Translations under genes and position numbers: made by a program
Notes under the pieces: model-generated
The model's database searches: none
Told to the model about the DNA's origin: nothing
The model's input: the letters and a program-made list of their open reading frames with translations, nothing else
NCBI GenBank assembly: GCA_003149635.1
Contig: QCWI01000004.1
Location: 106,500-170,499 of the forward strand
Origin: Fluviicola sp. XM-24bin1
Lineage (GTDB): Bacteria > Bacteroidota > Bacteroidia > Flavobacteriales_D > Crocinitomicaceae
Direction of reading: 5' to 3'
Length of the DNA: 64,000 bases
Part shown: positions 27,783-37,067 of the stretch, one piece after another
How the letters are laid out: each line of letters opens with the position of its first letter
Position numbering within the stretch: position 1 is the first letter of the stretch

Positions 27783-29531
27783 TCATCCTCCACGTCCCCC
27801 TCTTGATGGAGTGCGTGGTGTAGACCGTGTCGGTGTACTACGCGTAGGCGTCGTTCGTGGTGTACTCCTTGTCGGAGTTGTCCGTGTTGGTGTACTCCTT
27901 GTCGGAGTTGTCCGTGTTGGTGTGGTGTGCGTTGGTGTGGTGCGCGTTGGTGTGGTGCGCGTTGGTTCAGTCCGAGTCGGAGTTGATCTTGTTGGTGTAG
28001 ACTCCTCTTCTTCAGATGATGATGATGAAGACGGCGTTCCCCAACCCCAAACTCTAGTTCTCTTTTTAGGTTCTTCCTTACTTACATCTTTCGCAGGAGC
28101 TGTCCCACCAGATGTATTATTGCCCGGTGTGCGTGGCACCGCTCCTCCTGGAGTATTGACTCCTTCAGTTGGCTTCGTCGTACCTGGCTTAACATCTCCA
28201 GTACCAGGGGTATTTCCATTTCCTCCTGGAACACGCGGTGATCCTACAGTTCCAATTGGAACGATTGGTGGCTCTGGATTGTCATTTACAACAGGGGTAC
28301 GAATTGGTTCTAATTCATCCGCAGTTACCGTTGGAGGACATACCGGCGGCTCAGGAATAGGAGTGATATTCAAGAAGGCATTGTCGTAGATACAAGCGTT
28401 CAAGTCATTTCCCCGAATTCCAGACTCGTTACAACGACGTGTTGCACGGTCTCGACGAACTTGATCCAAATCGTTGATATCTCGAACTACTCGTGGATAC
28501 GTGCGATCCGTAAAGAAGAACGTAGACTGTCCGAATCCGTAATCGAACAAAGAAGTCGATTGTGTTACACGGTGCTGATCTGCCAAGTTACGGATTCCGA
28601 ATGCTGAAAGATCGCGTCCGCGGTTGCTTCCAAATCCTGCGCTGAATCCATTATTTGCGAAGTCATTACGTGCATCTCCATCGGCATTCCCAAGAACTCC
28701 TGAGAGGTTCGCAGCTCCACATGGCATAATGTTTACGGATACGTTGTAGAATGAAATTCCTGTAGTTGTTCCTGCGCGAGCATCTACCGATTCTCCTGTT
28801 GGCCAATCGAAAATGTAGTTACCTGCAGAGCGACGGATCACTCCTCCATTCGGAAGGAAGTAATGTCCTCCTGTCACTTGAACGGCCTGACCGTTTACAC
28901 GTAAAGGCATCCCTGTATTCATGTCTGGAAAATCTTCAGCGTACAAACACACGCGATCTCCATTAATATTCATTGCTACTGCTGTGTTCACAGAGAAATC
29001 ATCCTGAACGGCACGCTGACGTGTCTGCACCTCAAAACGACTGTCGTCTGCTTTGGTCAAAACGAATTCTCCTACCGCTTGGAACGCGATGCGCTCTCCG
29101 TCATAGGTCACCAAATGTGGATCTCCATACGTTCTTGCGCGTGTCACTGGTCGGCGGTTGATGGAAGTTGCTTCCAATTGAGAACATGCCGATGTTTGAA
29201 CTAAATTGTTGAACTGTGTCCAAAATGCATCGTCTCGTCCTGTCCCACGATTGTCTTCAGCTACTTCAAGGATCTCGTTTCTGGTGTCTGTAGGAACCAG
29301 TGACATCAAATCTAATGGAGTTACGTTCTCCGGAAATGTTCTCACTGGAACTGACGTTTGATCGATTACTGCTGGCATCGCGTCTGCAAGCCAAGCCCCT
29401 CGTACGGGGTCCCAATCTTCTAAAGTCCTTTTAACTTTTTGGTAATCTCTTTCAAATCCATCGCTTCGCTGAGCGTGAATTGTTGTGGTTCCGAGAAAGA
29501 GTGCTGCTGTGAAAAGTAATATCTGTCTCAT
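27783..29531 (-). CDS. Secreted von Willebrand type D protein with TPTRT-repeat tail
   Basis: A 582-residue exported protein. It has a signal peptide (residues 1-20), a helical region, then a VWD domain opening with TYGDPHLVTYDGERIAF (about residue 130) and closing with LSGVLGNADGDARNDF (about 285). A Pro/Gly-rich linker and an acidic SSSSSSEEEE patch (about residue 505) lead to a tail of about 13 pentapeptides of the form TPTR[TS], ending RGGRGG. There is no T9SS sorting domain. The basic Thr/Pro tail could bind an anionic surface polymer or carry O-glycans; both are inference. A terminator follows the gene. Confidence 0.85.
   Translation of the reverse strand: MRQILLFTAALFLGTTTIHAQRSDGFERDYQKVKRTLEDWDPVRGAWLADAMPAVIDQTSVPVRTFPENVTPLDLMSLVPTDTRNEILEVAEDNRGTGRDDAFWTQFNNLVQTSACSQLEATSINRRPVTRARTYGDPHLVTYDGERIAFQAVGEFVLTKADDSRFEVQTRQRAVQDDFSVNTAVAMNINGDRVCLYAEDFPDMNTGMPLRVNGQAVQVTGGHYFLPNGGVIRRSAGNYIFDWPTGESVDARAGTTTGISFYNVSVNIMPCGAANLSGVLGNADGDARNDFANNGFSAGFGSNRGRDLSAFGIRNLADQHRVTQSTSLFDYGFGQSTFFFTDRTYPRVVRDINDLDQVRRDRATRRCNESGIRGNDLNACIYDNAFLNITPIPEPPVCPPTVTADELEPIRTPVVNDNPEPPIVPIGTVGSPRVPGGNGNTPGTGDVKPGTTKPTEGVNTPGGAVPRTPGNNTSGGTAPAKDVSKEEPKKRTRVWGWGTPSSSSSSEEEESTPTRSTPTRTEPTRTTPTRTTPTHTTPTRTTPTRSTPTRTTPTRSTPRTTPTRSTPTRSTPRTPSRGGRGG
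27795..28002 (-). repeat. 15-bp coding tandem repeat (TPTR[TS] pentapeptides)
   Basis: The 3' end of the VWD gene repeats a 15-bp unit about 13 times. Two adjacent 30-bp copies at about 27865-27925 look identical, and the TGTGGTGCGCGTTGG unit (plus strand) is repeated next to them, suggesting recent slippage or unequal recombination. Copy number is likely to vary between strains. Confidence 0.8.
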
Positions 29532-29732
29532 AATATATCATTTAAGTCCGCGCAGTAAATTGCAAAACGCGTGCCAAATCTTAATATTTTGTTAAACACC
29601 TTCTAAAACGCAATAAATTCAACAAATTAATTATGCATTCATAACAACTAATTATGTGGCGCATATTCTTGAAGAAGGGTTAAGATATTCGTTTCAATAG
29701 GTAAGATACGAAATAAAGGGCAATCTTTTCTC
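29532..29732. other. AT-rich gap upstream of the VWD gene
   Basis: About 200 bp with no gene. It must hold the VWD promoter (minus strand), but I see no clean TAnnTTTG match; TAAGATTTG near 29577 has one base too many between the half-motifs. Confidence 0.3.
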
Positions 29733-30275
29733 TCAATCCAGCTTCGGAGGAAGGAAGGGACGCATCGCTGCCATGACTACTAAAGCTAAAAAAGCAGCCC
29801 CAAGAAACCAACCACCATATTGGAGTTGCATCCAATAGAAAAACAAATGAGTAAGAATGGGTATAGCCATAAGACACAAAACCACATTGCGGGCGTAGGA
29901 AGTACCTTTCTGAATTAAAAATGAATACATGAATAATATTAACGAGAATATCATTGCAATTACGGTTTCCTCGGACGCACGCTGGTCATCAATCATTAAA
30001 TACAAGTAAATACCAATAACCACCGCATAAATAAGTGAGACGAAACCATTGACGATGGTGCTCAAAATCGATTCTCGTTTATTGATGAAATCAATGAAGC
30101 CCAGTCCAATTGCGAACATTGGTACGCTGACCAGAAAAAAGAAGAGCCACGACCAATACATATTGTTCGATGTCATATAATCCCAAGGTGTGATTTCATA
30201 TGCGAAGGGGAAAAACCATGAAATCAATAATAGGAGGAACAATCCAATCTCAATGAATAAAAAGCGTTTTTGCAT
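29733..30275 (-). CDS. Polytopic membrane protein, unknown
   Basis: A 180-residue protein with about six hydrophobic helices covering nearly its whole length (about 8-24, 40-60, 74-95, 105-122, 128-146, 152-168) and short charged loops. I recognise no family and no catalytic motif. It sits between the VWD gene and the nqr operon terminator. The minus-strand sequence TAATTTCC lies 4 nt before the ATG, a weak version of the box-4-start layout seen elsewhere. Confidence 0.65.
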   Translation of the reverse strand: MQKRFLFIEIGLFLLLLISWFFPFAYEITPWDYMTSNNMYWSWLFFFLVSVPMFAIGLGFIDFINKRESILSTIVNGFVSLIYAVVIGIYLYLMIDDQRASEETVIAMIFSLILFMYSFLIQKGTSYARNVVLCLMAIPILTHLFFYWMQLQYGGWFLGAAFLALVVMAAMRPFLPPKLD

Positions 30276-30320
30276 GATGGGAAATTAATGTTTTTAAAGA
30301 TGCGATCCATGCGAAAACAA

Positions 30321-30352
30321 AAAACCCTGACATCTTTCAATATCAGGGTTTT
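30321..30352 (-). terminator. Rho-independent terminator of the nqr operon
   Basis: A perfect 10-bp stem (AAAACCCTGA with TCAGGGTTTT) around a 12-nt loop. On the minus strand the stem runs into TTTTTTG and TTTTC. It follows the nqrF stop at 30370. Confidence 0.85.
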
Positions 30353-30369
30353 CATATATCTCGTTGGGA

Positions 30370-31668
30370 TTATCCACCGAAGTCGTCGAAACGAACATTC
30401 TCTGGCGGTACACCCCATTCATCACACATGGTGAGAACAGCTTGGTTCATCAATGGAGGCCCACAGAAGTAGAACTCTATATCTTCAGGCGCTTCGTGCT
30501 TCGATAAGTACTCATCGATTACAGCTTGGTGAACGAATCCTAGGAATCCGTCTCCTTCTTCGTCGTTAACATCTTTCTTGGCTACCCAGTTATCTTCTTC
30601 CAAAGGCTCAGAAAGTACCATGTAGAATTTGAAGTTAGGGAAATCCTTCTCCAAATCACGGAAGTAGTGGATGTAGAACAACTCTTCTCGAGAACGTCCT
30701 CCATACCAGTATGTCACTTTACGATCTGTTTTCAATGTCTTGAACAATTCATACAGGTGTGAACGCATCGGCGCCATTCCTGCTCCACCACCAATGTAAA
30801 GCATTTCAGCATCAGAATCGTTAATGAAGAATTCACCATAAGGTCCTGAGATGATTGCGTCATCACCTTCTTTCAAGTTAAAGATGTATGAAGATGCTAC
30901 ACCTGGGTTCACGTTCATCCATGCGTTACGGTTACGATCCCATGGTGGTGTCGCAACACGAACGTTCAACATAATACGGCGTCCTTCAGCTGGGTAAGAG
31001 GCCATTGAATAGGCACGAACCACTTCTTCGTCGTTCTTCATTACCAAATCCCAAAGACCGAATTTCTCCCATGCCGCCTGGAACTTGTCCGGCTCACCTG
31101 GGTGATCTTGAGGGTGCGCTGTAATATCCATGTCTTTGTAGTTCACCACTGTGTTAGGGATTTTAATCTGGATGTATCCACCCGCTTTGTAATCCATGTC
31201 CTCAGGGATCTCTACGATGAACTCTTTAATGAAGGTTGCCACGTTGTAGTTAGAAACAACTTTCGCTGTCCATTCTTTAATTCCAAGAACTTCTTCCTCT
31301 ACGTGGATTTTCATGTCCTCTTTTACCTTTACCTGGCATCCAAGGCGCATTCCTTTAGCAATTTCTTTACGCGAGAAGTGCGGCTCTTCCGTTGGAAGAA
31401 TGTTTCCTCCTCCTTCGTGAACTTCACATAGACACTGTACACACGTACCTCCACCTCCACATGCAGAAGGTAAGAAGATTCCGTTGCTTCCAAGCGTGCT
31501 CAAAAGCGTTCCTCCACCATCAACTTCGATAACTTTTTCACCGTCGTTGATGTCAATTTTAATCTTTCCAGCCGGAGATAGTTTTGCTTTTACGAAAAGC
31601 AACATTGATACGAGTACCAAAATAACTACCAAGAAGGCTGCAATAGTAATTCCAATTGTCATTCCCAT
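30370..31668 (-). CDS. nqrF: Na+-NQR subunit F, NADH-oxidising
   Basis: The 432-residue electron-input subunit of the sodium-pumping NADH:quinone oxidoreductase. One N-terminal membrane helix (residues 4-26) is followed by a [2Fe-2S] domain with Cys70, Cys76, Cys79 and Cys111, then FAD binding at RAYSMASYP and an NADH-binding half with GGGAGMAPMRSHL and FYFCGPPLMNQAV. It passes electrons from NADH to the cluster and on to the membrane flavins. It is the last gene of nqrABCDEF, 12 nt after nqrE. Confidence 0.96.
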   Translation of the reverse strand: MGMTIGITIAAFLVVILVLVSMLLFVKAKLSPAGKIKIDINDGEKVIEVDGGGTLLSTLGSNGIFLPSACGGGGTCVQCLCEVHEGGGNILPTEEPHFSRKEIAKGMRLGCQVKVKEDMKIHVEEEVLGIKEWTAKVVSNYNVATFIKEFIVEIPEDMDYKAGGYIQIKIPNTVVNYKDMDITAHPQDHPGEPDKFQAAWEKFGLWDLVMKNDEEVVRAYSMASYPAEGRRIMLNVRVATPPWDRNRNAWMNVNPGVASSYIFNLKEGDDAIISGPYGEFFINDSDAEMLYIGGGAGMAPMRSHLYELFKTLKTDRKVTYWYGGRSREELFYIHYFRDLEKDFPNFKFYMVLSEPLEEDNWVAKKDVNDEEGDGFLGFVHQAVIDEYLSKHEAPEDIEFYFCGPPLMNQAVLTMCDEWGVPPENVRFDDFGG

Positions 31669-31680
31669 AATATCTTCTTT

Positions 31681-32400
31681 TTAGTCGTTATTAGCGTTTG
31701 AAGGATTATCAATTACTTGTCCTGTTGTTGCTCCTTCTGGATTATCATCAACTACAGTTACGTCTTCTTTCTTCTTTCCGTCTTCGCTTGTGTATTTAAT
31801 ACCCATGAAGCTCATGAACGCGATTCCCATCAATCCTGTGATGATGAACGTAATCCCCAATCCACGAAGTGGCCCTGGAACTTTTGAGTAACGAATCTTC
31901 TCGCGGATTGCTGCAATGGCAACAATAGCGATGAACCATCCAATACCAGACCCCAATGAGAACGCTGTTGCATCTAAGATTGTTGAGTACTGACGCTCTT
32001 GCATGAAGAGTGCACCACCCAAGATCGAACAGTTAACGGCGATTAGTGGAAGGAAGATTCCCAAAGCACCGTAAAGTGCAGGAGCGAATTTCTCTACCAA
32101 CATCTCTACCAACTGAACGATAGATGCTACGACGGCAATAAACATGATAAATGAAAGGAAGCTAAGATCCATGTCAGGGTATCCTGCCCATGCCAAGGCA
32201 CCTTCTTTCAATAAGTAATTTTCCAACAAGTAGTTCACTGGAACTGTCACGAACAATACGAAGATTACCGCCGCTCCTAGACCTACTGCAGTTTTCACCG
32301 TTTTTGATACGGCGAGGTACGAACACATTCCCAAGAAATATGCAAAAATCATATTCTCGGAGAAGATCGCTTTTACGAATATATCTAAAGTACTTTCCAT
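31681..32400 (-). CDS. nqrE: Na+-NQR subunit E, with long C-terminal tail
   Basis: A six-helix inner-membrane subunit homologous to NqrD and RnfA. The core matches the family (FAYFLGMCSYLAVS at the start, NCSILGGALFMQ with the conserved Cys of the membrane iron centre). Typical NqrE is about 200 residues; this one has 239 because about 40 polar residues follow the last helix (TSEDGKKKED ... NPSNANND). That tail is hydrophilic, Asn/Asp-rich and probably disordered. Confidence 0.95.
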   Translation of the reverse strand: MESTLDIFVKAIFSENMIFAYFLGMCSYLAVSKTVKTAVGLGAAVIFVLFVTVPVNYLLENYLLKEGALAWAGYPDMDLSFLSFIMFIAVVASIVQLVEMLVEKFAPALYGALGIFLPLIAVNCSILGGALFMQERQYSTILDATAFSLGSGIGWFIAIVAIAAIREKIRYSKVPGPLRGLGITFIITGLMGIAFMSFMGIKYTSEDGKKKEDVTVVDDNPEGATTGQVIDNPSNANND

Positions 32401-32421
32401 TTCTTTCTCTCTTTAGTCGGT

Positions 32422-33105
32422 TTAGTGATCTTCGATCAATGCTTTGTTACGAGCACGTTGTACCCAAATAATGATACCTACAATGATCAAGGCCATCGGA
32501 GGCAAGATCATCATGTTATTGTTCACATATCCTAATGAGTACAATCCGTCTCCAGCGATGTAATCACCGAAGATTGGGAATCCCCAAAGTGTTCCTGAAC
32601 CGAACAACTCACGAACTACCGCTACCAAGATCAAGATCCAAGCGTATCCGAATGAGTTCCCCAATCCGTCCATCAATGAAGGCCCCACTTTGTTACCCAT
32701 TGCGAAGGCTTCGAAACGTCCCATGATGATACAGTTCGTAATAATCAACCCGACGAATACCGAGAGTTTTTCGGAGACGTCTGGTACAAAGGCCGCGAGC
32801 ATGAGATCCACGATAATTACCAATGACGCAACAACCACCAACTGAACGATAATTCGAATACGTGATGGAATCATGTTACGCAACATAGAGATTACCATGT
32901 TCCCCAACACCAATACAAATAATACGGATACAGACATCCAGAACGCTTGCTCTACCTGCACTGTAATCGCCAAAGCCGAACAGATTCCCAATACCTGAAT
33001 GGTAATCGGGTTGTTGTCTGTTAGCGGATCCGTAACTAGTTTTCTGTTCTTTTTCGAGAACAGTGACTCACGAGGAGCTTTTACTTTTTCTGCTACTTCA
33101 CTCAT
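32422..33105 (-). CDS. nqrD: Na+-NQR subunit D
   Basis: A 227-residue membrane subunit with six helices and the conserved LIITNCIIMGRFEAFA, whose Cys, together with that of NqrE, coordinates the membrane iron site of the pump. It starts 6 nt after the nqrC stop and is followed 21 nt later by nqrE. The protein has a slightly long charged N-terminus (about 30 residues). Confidence 0.96.
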   Translation of the reverse strand: MSEVAEKVKAPRESLFSKKNRKLVTDPLTDNNPITIQVLGICSALAITVQVEQAFWMSVSVLFVLVLGNMVISMLRNMIPSRIRIIVQLVVVASLVIIVDLMLAAFVPDVSEKLSVFVGLIITNCIIMGRFEAFAMGNKVGPSLMDGLGNSFGYAWILILVAVVRELFGSGTLWGFPIFGDYIAGDGLYSLGYVNNNMMILPPMALIIVGIIIWVQRARNKALIEDH

Positions 33106-33111
33106 ATCCTC

Positions 33112-33855
33112 TTACTTAAGTGTTTTAAAATATTCGATGTATGGCTTCAATCCACGGTTCACCATTTCTTCAACTCCTTTTGAAGTAATAGTTCCTCCGG
33201 TAATTCCGTCCACTTTCACAGGCTCTGAACCTGAATTATCTTTTACAATCTCGAAAGTGATTGGGTTTCCAGAATCATCTGTGATTTGCTCACCGATCCA
33301 ACGATCGATAAAGAATGCCTGCTTGATCTCTGCTCCCAAACCTGGAGTTTCCGTTTTGTGATCGAATGTCGCACCCTTAATAGTACGCATGTCATCATCT
33401 AAACAGATGTTCCCCCAAACTGGCCCCCAAAGACCTTTACCAACAACTGGAATTACATAAGACTTCTTTCCATCAGCATCTGTAGAGATGAACAATGGGA
33501 AGCTCTTGTCTTTGTCCTTCAATGTCTTGTCGCGGTATTCTTTTTTGATATCGATATCCAAAATGGCATCACCCGTAATATCTTCTTTCACCTTACCGTT
33601 GATGTCCAATACTACAGCATCTTCCAACTTCACCATTTCATCGAACATTGCAGTTGCGTTTTTACGCGTTACTTTTTCCGCTTCGTTCTTTGGAAGGATC
33701 GCCTTCAATATGTCCATTTTCTTCTTTACTGCCTCATTCTTTTCCTGAAAAGGCTTTGTCGCCATGGCAACTCCTGCCAAGATCGCACCTACAACTACAA
33801 CCAATGCAATTGCAAATCCGAAAGTATAACCGTTACTATCTTTATTTATCGCCAT
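33112..33855 (-). CDS. nqrC: Na+-NQR subunit C, covalent FMN carrier
   Basis: A 247-residue subunit with one N-terminal helix (about 11-32) and a periplasmic FMN domain. The flavinylation motif reads D216-G-I-T-G-G-T222, so Thr222 should carry the phosphoester-linked FMN; the usual Ala before the Thr is Gly here. The pairing with NqrB in one operon (3-nt gap) is normal. No apbE flavin-transferase gene is in the window, so it must be encoded elsewhere. Confidence 0.95.
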   Translation of the reverse strand: MAINKDSNGYTFGFAIALVVVVGAILAGVAMATKPFQEKNEAVKKKMDILKAILPKNEAEKVTRKNATAMFDEMVKLEDAVVLDINGKVKEDITGDAILDIDIKKEYRDKTLKDKDKSFPLFISTDADGKKSYVIPVVGKGLWGPVWGNICLDDDMRTIKGATFDHKTETPGLGAEIKQAFFIDRWIGEQITDDSGNPITFEIVKDNSGSEPVKVDGITGGTITSKGVEEMVNRGLKPYIEYFKTLK

Positions 33856-33858
33856 GAC

Positions 33859-35088
33859 TTATGCAGTTTTTAATCGTTTCATTCTACGTTTCACATTCGC
33901 CTGAACCACGTAGTGATCAATAATTGGTGCCATTACGTTCATGAATAGAATCGCAAGCATTACTCCTTCCGGATATGCAGGGTTCAAGACACGTATCAGT
34001 ATGGCGACGACTCCACCGAGGAATCCGTATATGAGCTTACCGACATTTGTTTGCGCGGCAGTCACCGGATCCGTTGCCATAAACACGGCACCGAATGCGA
34101 ATCCTCCAATCATTAAGTGATACTCAGCTCCTAAATCAAAGTATGGGTTCCCTCCGACAGCATTCAATACAACTCCCATCAACCATCCTCCAAGGAAGAA
34201 TGAAGCCATGATACGAAGTGATCCAACTCCTGTAAAAAGAAGAATGGCAGCACCAATCATGATGGCGATAAACGAAGTTTCACCAATTGATCCTGGGATC
34301 ATACCGATCATAGAATCCATCAATGAATAGTTGTTTTCAAAAGTGCTGATGGCGATATCGCTGGTGACTTCTGTTCCAGCGACGGTCATTTTGTCCGTCA
34401 TGAAAGAAGCCGCATCTCCAAGTGCCGTAGCTCCTGAGAATCCATCGATCCCTCCAGTTTCTTCCAATCCACTCATCCAAACTTTGTCACCTGACATGGA
34501 AGTTGGATATGCAAAGAATAGGAAAGCACGTGCTGTCAAGGCAATGTTAAGGATATTCATTCCTGTACCTCCAAAGATTTCTTTACCAATGATTACGGCA
34601 AATGCTGTTGCAACTCCCACCATCCAAAGCGGAACGTCAGCCGGCATTACCAATGGAATCAACATTCCTGACACCAAGAATCCTTCGTGGAGTGCGTGTC
34701 CTCGGCGTAATGCGAAGATAAATTCGATCGTCAAACCTACTCCGTACGAAACGATGATCATAGGCAAAACAATCATCAATCCTCTCCAGATTTTTGTTCC
34801 TTGATCTGCCCAGAAAGCAATGTCGCGATCCCCCATCTCAACTGCATAATCCCAATGACCTGCGTTGTAAATTCCGAACAACAATGCTGGAACCATGGCG
34901 AAGATCACGGTAACCATCGTACGTTTCAAATCGACACCGTCACGGATGTGCGAACCTTTCTTCGTTGTATGATGTGGCGTAAATGCCAATGTCATGAACG
35001 ATTCAAAGACCGGATTCCATTTTTCAAACTTGCCTCCTTTGGCAAATTTAGGTTCCTGTTTATGAACTATTTTCTCTAAAAATTTCAC
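33859..35088 (-). CDS. nqrB: Na+-NQR subunit B, membrane flavin subunit
   Basis: A 409-residue membrane protein with about ten helices. The covalent FMN site is D-G-F-S-G-A-T with Thr221, a full match to the flavinylation consensus. NqrB also binds riboflavin and is the main Na+ and quinone-handling subunit. It lies 17 nt after nqrA and 3 nt before nqrC. Confidence 0.96.
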   Translation of the reverse strand: MKFLEKIVHKQEPKFAKGGKFEKWNPVFESFMTLAFTPHHTTKKGSHIRDGVDLKRTMVTVIFAMVPALLFGIYNAGHWDYAVEMGDRDIAFWADQGTKIWRGLMIVLPMIIVSYGVGLTIEFIFALRRGHALHEGFLVSGMLIPLVMPADVPLWMVGVATAFAVIIGKEIFGGTGMNILNIALTARAFLFFAYPTSMSGDKVWMSGLEETGGIDGFSGATALGDAASFMTDKMTVAGTEVTSDIAISTFENNYSLMDSMIGMIPGSIGETSFIAIMIGAAILLFTGVGSLRIMASFFLGGWLMGVVLNAVGGNPYFDLGAEYHLMIGGFAFGAVFMATDPVTAAQTNVGKLIYGFLGGVVAILIRVLNPAYPEGVMLAILFMNVMAPIIDHYVVQANVKRRMKRLKTA

Positions 35089-35105
35089 TGTAACTGATTT
35101 TTAGT

Positions 35106-36467
35106 TTACATGCATTCCTCCTGGATCAAATCCAATCCGGTGCGAATTTTGTCTTGAATATTGATTTTCGTAGTACACACGTACTCACAAAGAGCGAAGT
35201 CTTCTGGAGCTACTTCGTAGATTCCAAGTGCTTCCATGTTGTCAATATCATCCGTAATAGCAGCTTTGATCAACTGCATTGGAAGGATATCGAACGGGAA
35301 TACTTTCTCCAACTCTCCGGTAACAACAAATGCACGCTCTTCCCCGTTCAAGTTTGTATCCAAACGGAACTTCTTACTTCCAGTAAGGAATGTTGGGAAC
35401 AAACGTGAGTTTGAGAATTTATCGAATCCAGGCCCGAGCCATCCTTTGGTCAAAACGAATTTCAACTGGTTTCCTTCAGGAATCACAGTGATTTGATTAT
35501 CGTAATATCCTAAGTATCCATCTGCTTCGATCTTCGTTCCTGTCAAAACGTTTCCGCTAATGATACGAACGTTATCAGAAGTGAATCGATCTTTAACGAT
35601 ATCTGCGATATTGGTTCCGATGATTACATCCATGTAGTTTGGATCTTTCACCTCAGAACCTGTCAATGCGATGGTTCTTTTTGGAATGAATTTCCCAGAA
35701 AGGAAATAACGACCGATGATCGCTACGTCTTGAGCATTCACTGTCCAAACGAATTCACCTTTGTTGATAGGATCGATATGATGGATTTGCGTCCCAACGT
35801 TTCCAGCTGGGTGCTTACCGCTAATCTTGTTGATTTGAACGCCTTGTGCTCCAGTAAACGTTGCATCTGCAGGAGCTTTCCCGTTCAAAGTCAAATGCAC
35901 TTTACCTTCTGTCAATTTCGCCAATGCGTCCATTCCAGCTTGGAACTCTTTTTCCTTTCCGTGAAGAACGAAATCAAAGTCCGGTGCCAATGGCGCACTA
36001 TCAAATGCTGAAACGAAGATCGCTTTCGGAGTTTGGTTCGGATCCGCAACTACGTCGATTGGACGTTGTTTTACGAAAGGCCACAAACCAGCTGAAAGCA
36101 TTGTTTCTTTCACTTGATCTCCAGACATCCCAGGAACATCAATTGCCGTCCCTCCTGCGAAATCTTGTGATTCAGAAACATCAATTTGCACCTCCATAAT
36201 ACGACGTTTAGCACCGCGCACGATGGCTTTTAACGTTCCGTTAACCGGAGATACATATTTGATTACTTCTTCGTATTTGTCTTGGAAAATAGGTTGACCG
36301 GCAGTTACCGCTTCACCTTCTTTTACGAGCATCTTTGGGATTAACCCATGGAAATCGGTTGGTTTGATCGAAACTACCTTCGGCATTGGAACATCCGTTT
36401 TCACTTTGTTCGCAGCACCTAGAAGTCTGATATCCAATCCTTTTCTAAGCTTTACTGTTTTCGACAT
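35106..36467 (-). CDS. nqrA: Na+-NQR subunit A
   Basis: The first gene of the operon, 453 residues, encoding the soluble cytoplasmic subunit that docks onto NqrB. It opens with VKLRKGLDIRLLG and contains the Rossmann-like and RnfC-like domains of the family (VKEGEAVTAGQPIFQDKY; HHIDPINKGEFVWTVN). The complex oxidises NADH, reduces menaquinone and pumps Na+ out. Promoter box TATTTTTG (36496-36503) stands about 28 nt upstream. Confidence 0.96.
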   Translation of the reverse strand: MSKTVKLRKGLDIRLLGAANKVKTDVPMPKVVSIKPTDFHGLIPKMLVKEGEAVTAGQPIFQDKYEEVIKYVSPVNGTLKAIVRGAKRRIMEVQIDVSESQDFAGGTAIDVPGMSGDQVKETMLSAGLWPFVKQRPIDVVADPNQTPKAIFVSAFDSAPLAPDFDFVLHGKEKEFQAGMDALAKLTEGKVHLTLNGKAPADATFTGAQGVQINKISGKHPAGNVGTQIHHIDPINKGEFVWTVNAQDVAIIGRYFLSGKFIPKRTIALTGSEVKDPNYMDVIIGTNIADIVKDRFTSDNVRIISGNVLTGTKIEADGYLGYYDNQITVIPEGNQLKFVLTKGWLGPGFDKFSNSRLFPTFLTGSKKFRLDTNLNGEERAFVVTGELEKVFPFDILPMQLIKAAITDDIDNMEALGIYEVAPEDFALCEYVCTTKINIQDKIRTGLDLIQEECM

Positions 36468-36495
36468 GCATTAAAGCGTTTAATAAATACAGTCG

Positions 36496-36503
36496 CAAAA
36501 ATA
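36496..36503 (-). promoter_or_regulatory. TAnnTTTG promoter box of the nqr operon
   Basis: The minus strand reads TATTTTTG, 28 nt before the nqrA ATG. The 213-bp gap to apaG holds this box and the divergent one at 36592-36599. Confidence 0.65.
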
Positions 36504-36591
36504 TAAAATTGTCCATGATTTGGTTCTTTTAACACTTGTGACGATTGCTTATAAATCCAATTTAGAATCATTATAAATAACGTTTTTTAAC

Positions 36592-36599
36592 TACCTTTG
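36592..36599 (+). promoter_or_regulatory. TAnnTTTG promoter box upstream of apaG
   Basis: TACCTTTG is a full match, about 80 nt before the apaG ATG, so the leader would be unusually long for this window. Confidence 0.5.
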
Positions 36600-36680
36600 G
36601 GACGCAATTATTCGTCTAATCTATGACGGGCTTAATTTATTCTTAACTTTAGTCTCGTTCGAAGCAGCGCTTTTTGTTTT

Positions 36681-37067
36681 ATGAGCACATTAATTACATC
36701 AGGCATTCAAATCTCCGTTACCACGAATTATCGTGCGGATTTATCTGATGTGACCACCTCAGAATTTTTCTTCAACTATCACATCGAAATTCAAAACATG
36801 AATTCATTTGATGTACAACTCATCTCGAGAGATTGGTACATTTTCGATTCGTTGAGCGAAGCGCGATATGTTTCTGGAGCAGGTGTTATTGGAGAACAAC
36901 CTATCTTAAAACCGGACGAGTCGTTTCGCTACACCAGCGGATGCGATTTGCACTCGGAATTGGGAATGATGAAAGGATTCTATACCTTCAAGAATCTTAC
37001 AGACGGATCACTTTTCGAAGTTTTCGTGCCGACTTTCCTTTTGGAATACACCAATAAGCTTAACTAA
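36681..37067 (+). CDS. apaG: ApaG-domain protein
   Basis: A 128-residue cytoplasmic protein consisting of one ApaG beta-sandwich (FFNYHIEIQNMNSFDVQLISRDWYI-type strands, VIGEQPILKPDESFRYTSGC). ApaG has been linked to Co2+/Mg2+ resistance in enterobacteria, while eukaryotic F-box proteins use the same domain for binding; the bacterial mechanism is unclear. Its 3' end overlaps the convergent TPR gene by 8 nt. Confidence 0.92.
   Translation: MSTLITSGIQISVTTNYRADLSDVTTSEFFFNYHIEIQNMNSFDVQLISRDWYIFDSLSEARYVSGAGVIGEQPILKPDESFRYTSGCDLHSELGMMKGFYTFKNLTDGSLFEVFVPTFLLEYTNKLN

Noticed and set aside
27562-28389. 275-residue plus-strand ORF with many VGVVRVGV repeats
   Set aside because: It is antisense to the 3' end of the VWD gene. 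Its repeats are the complement of the TPTRT codons, and it has no sensible start or homology.
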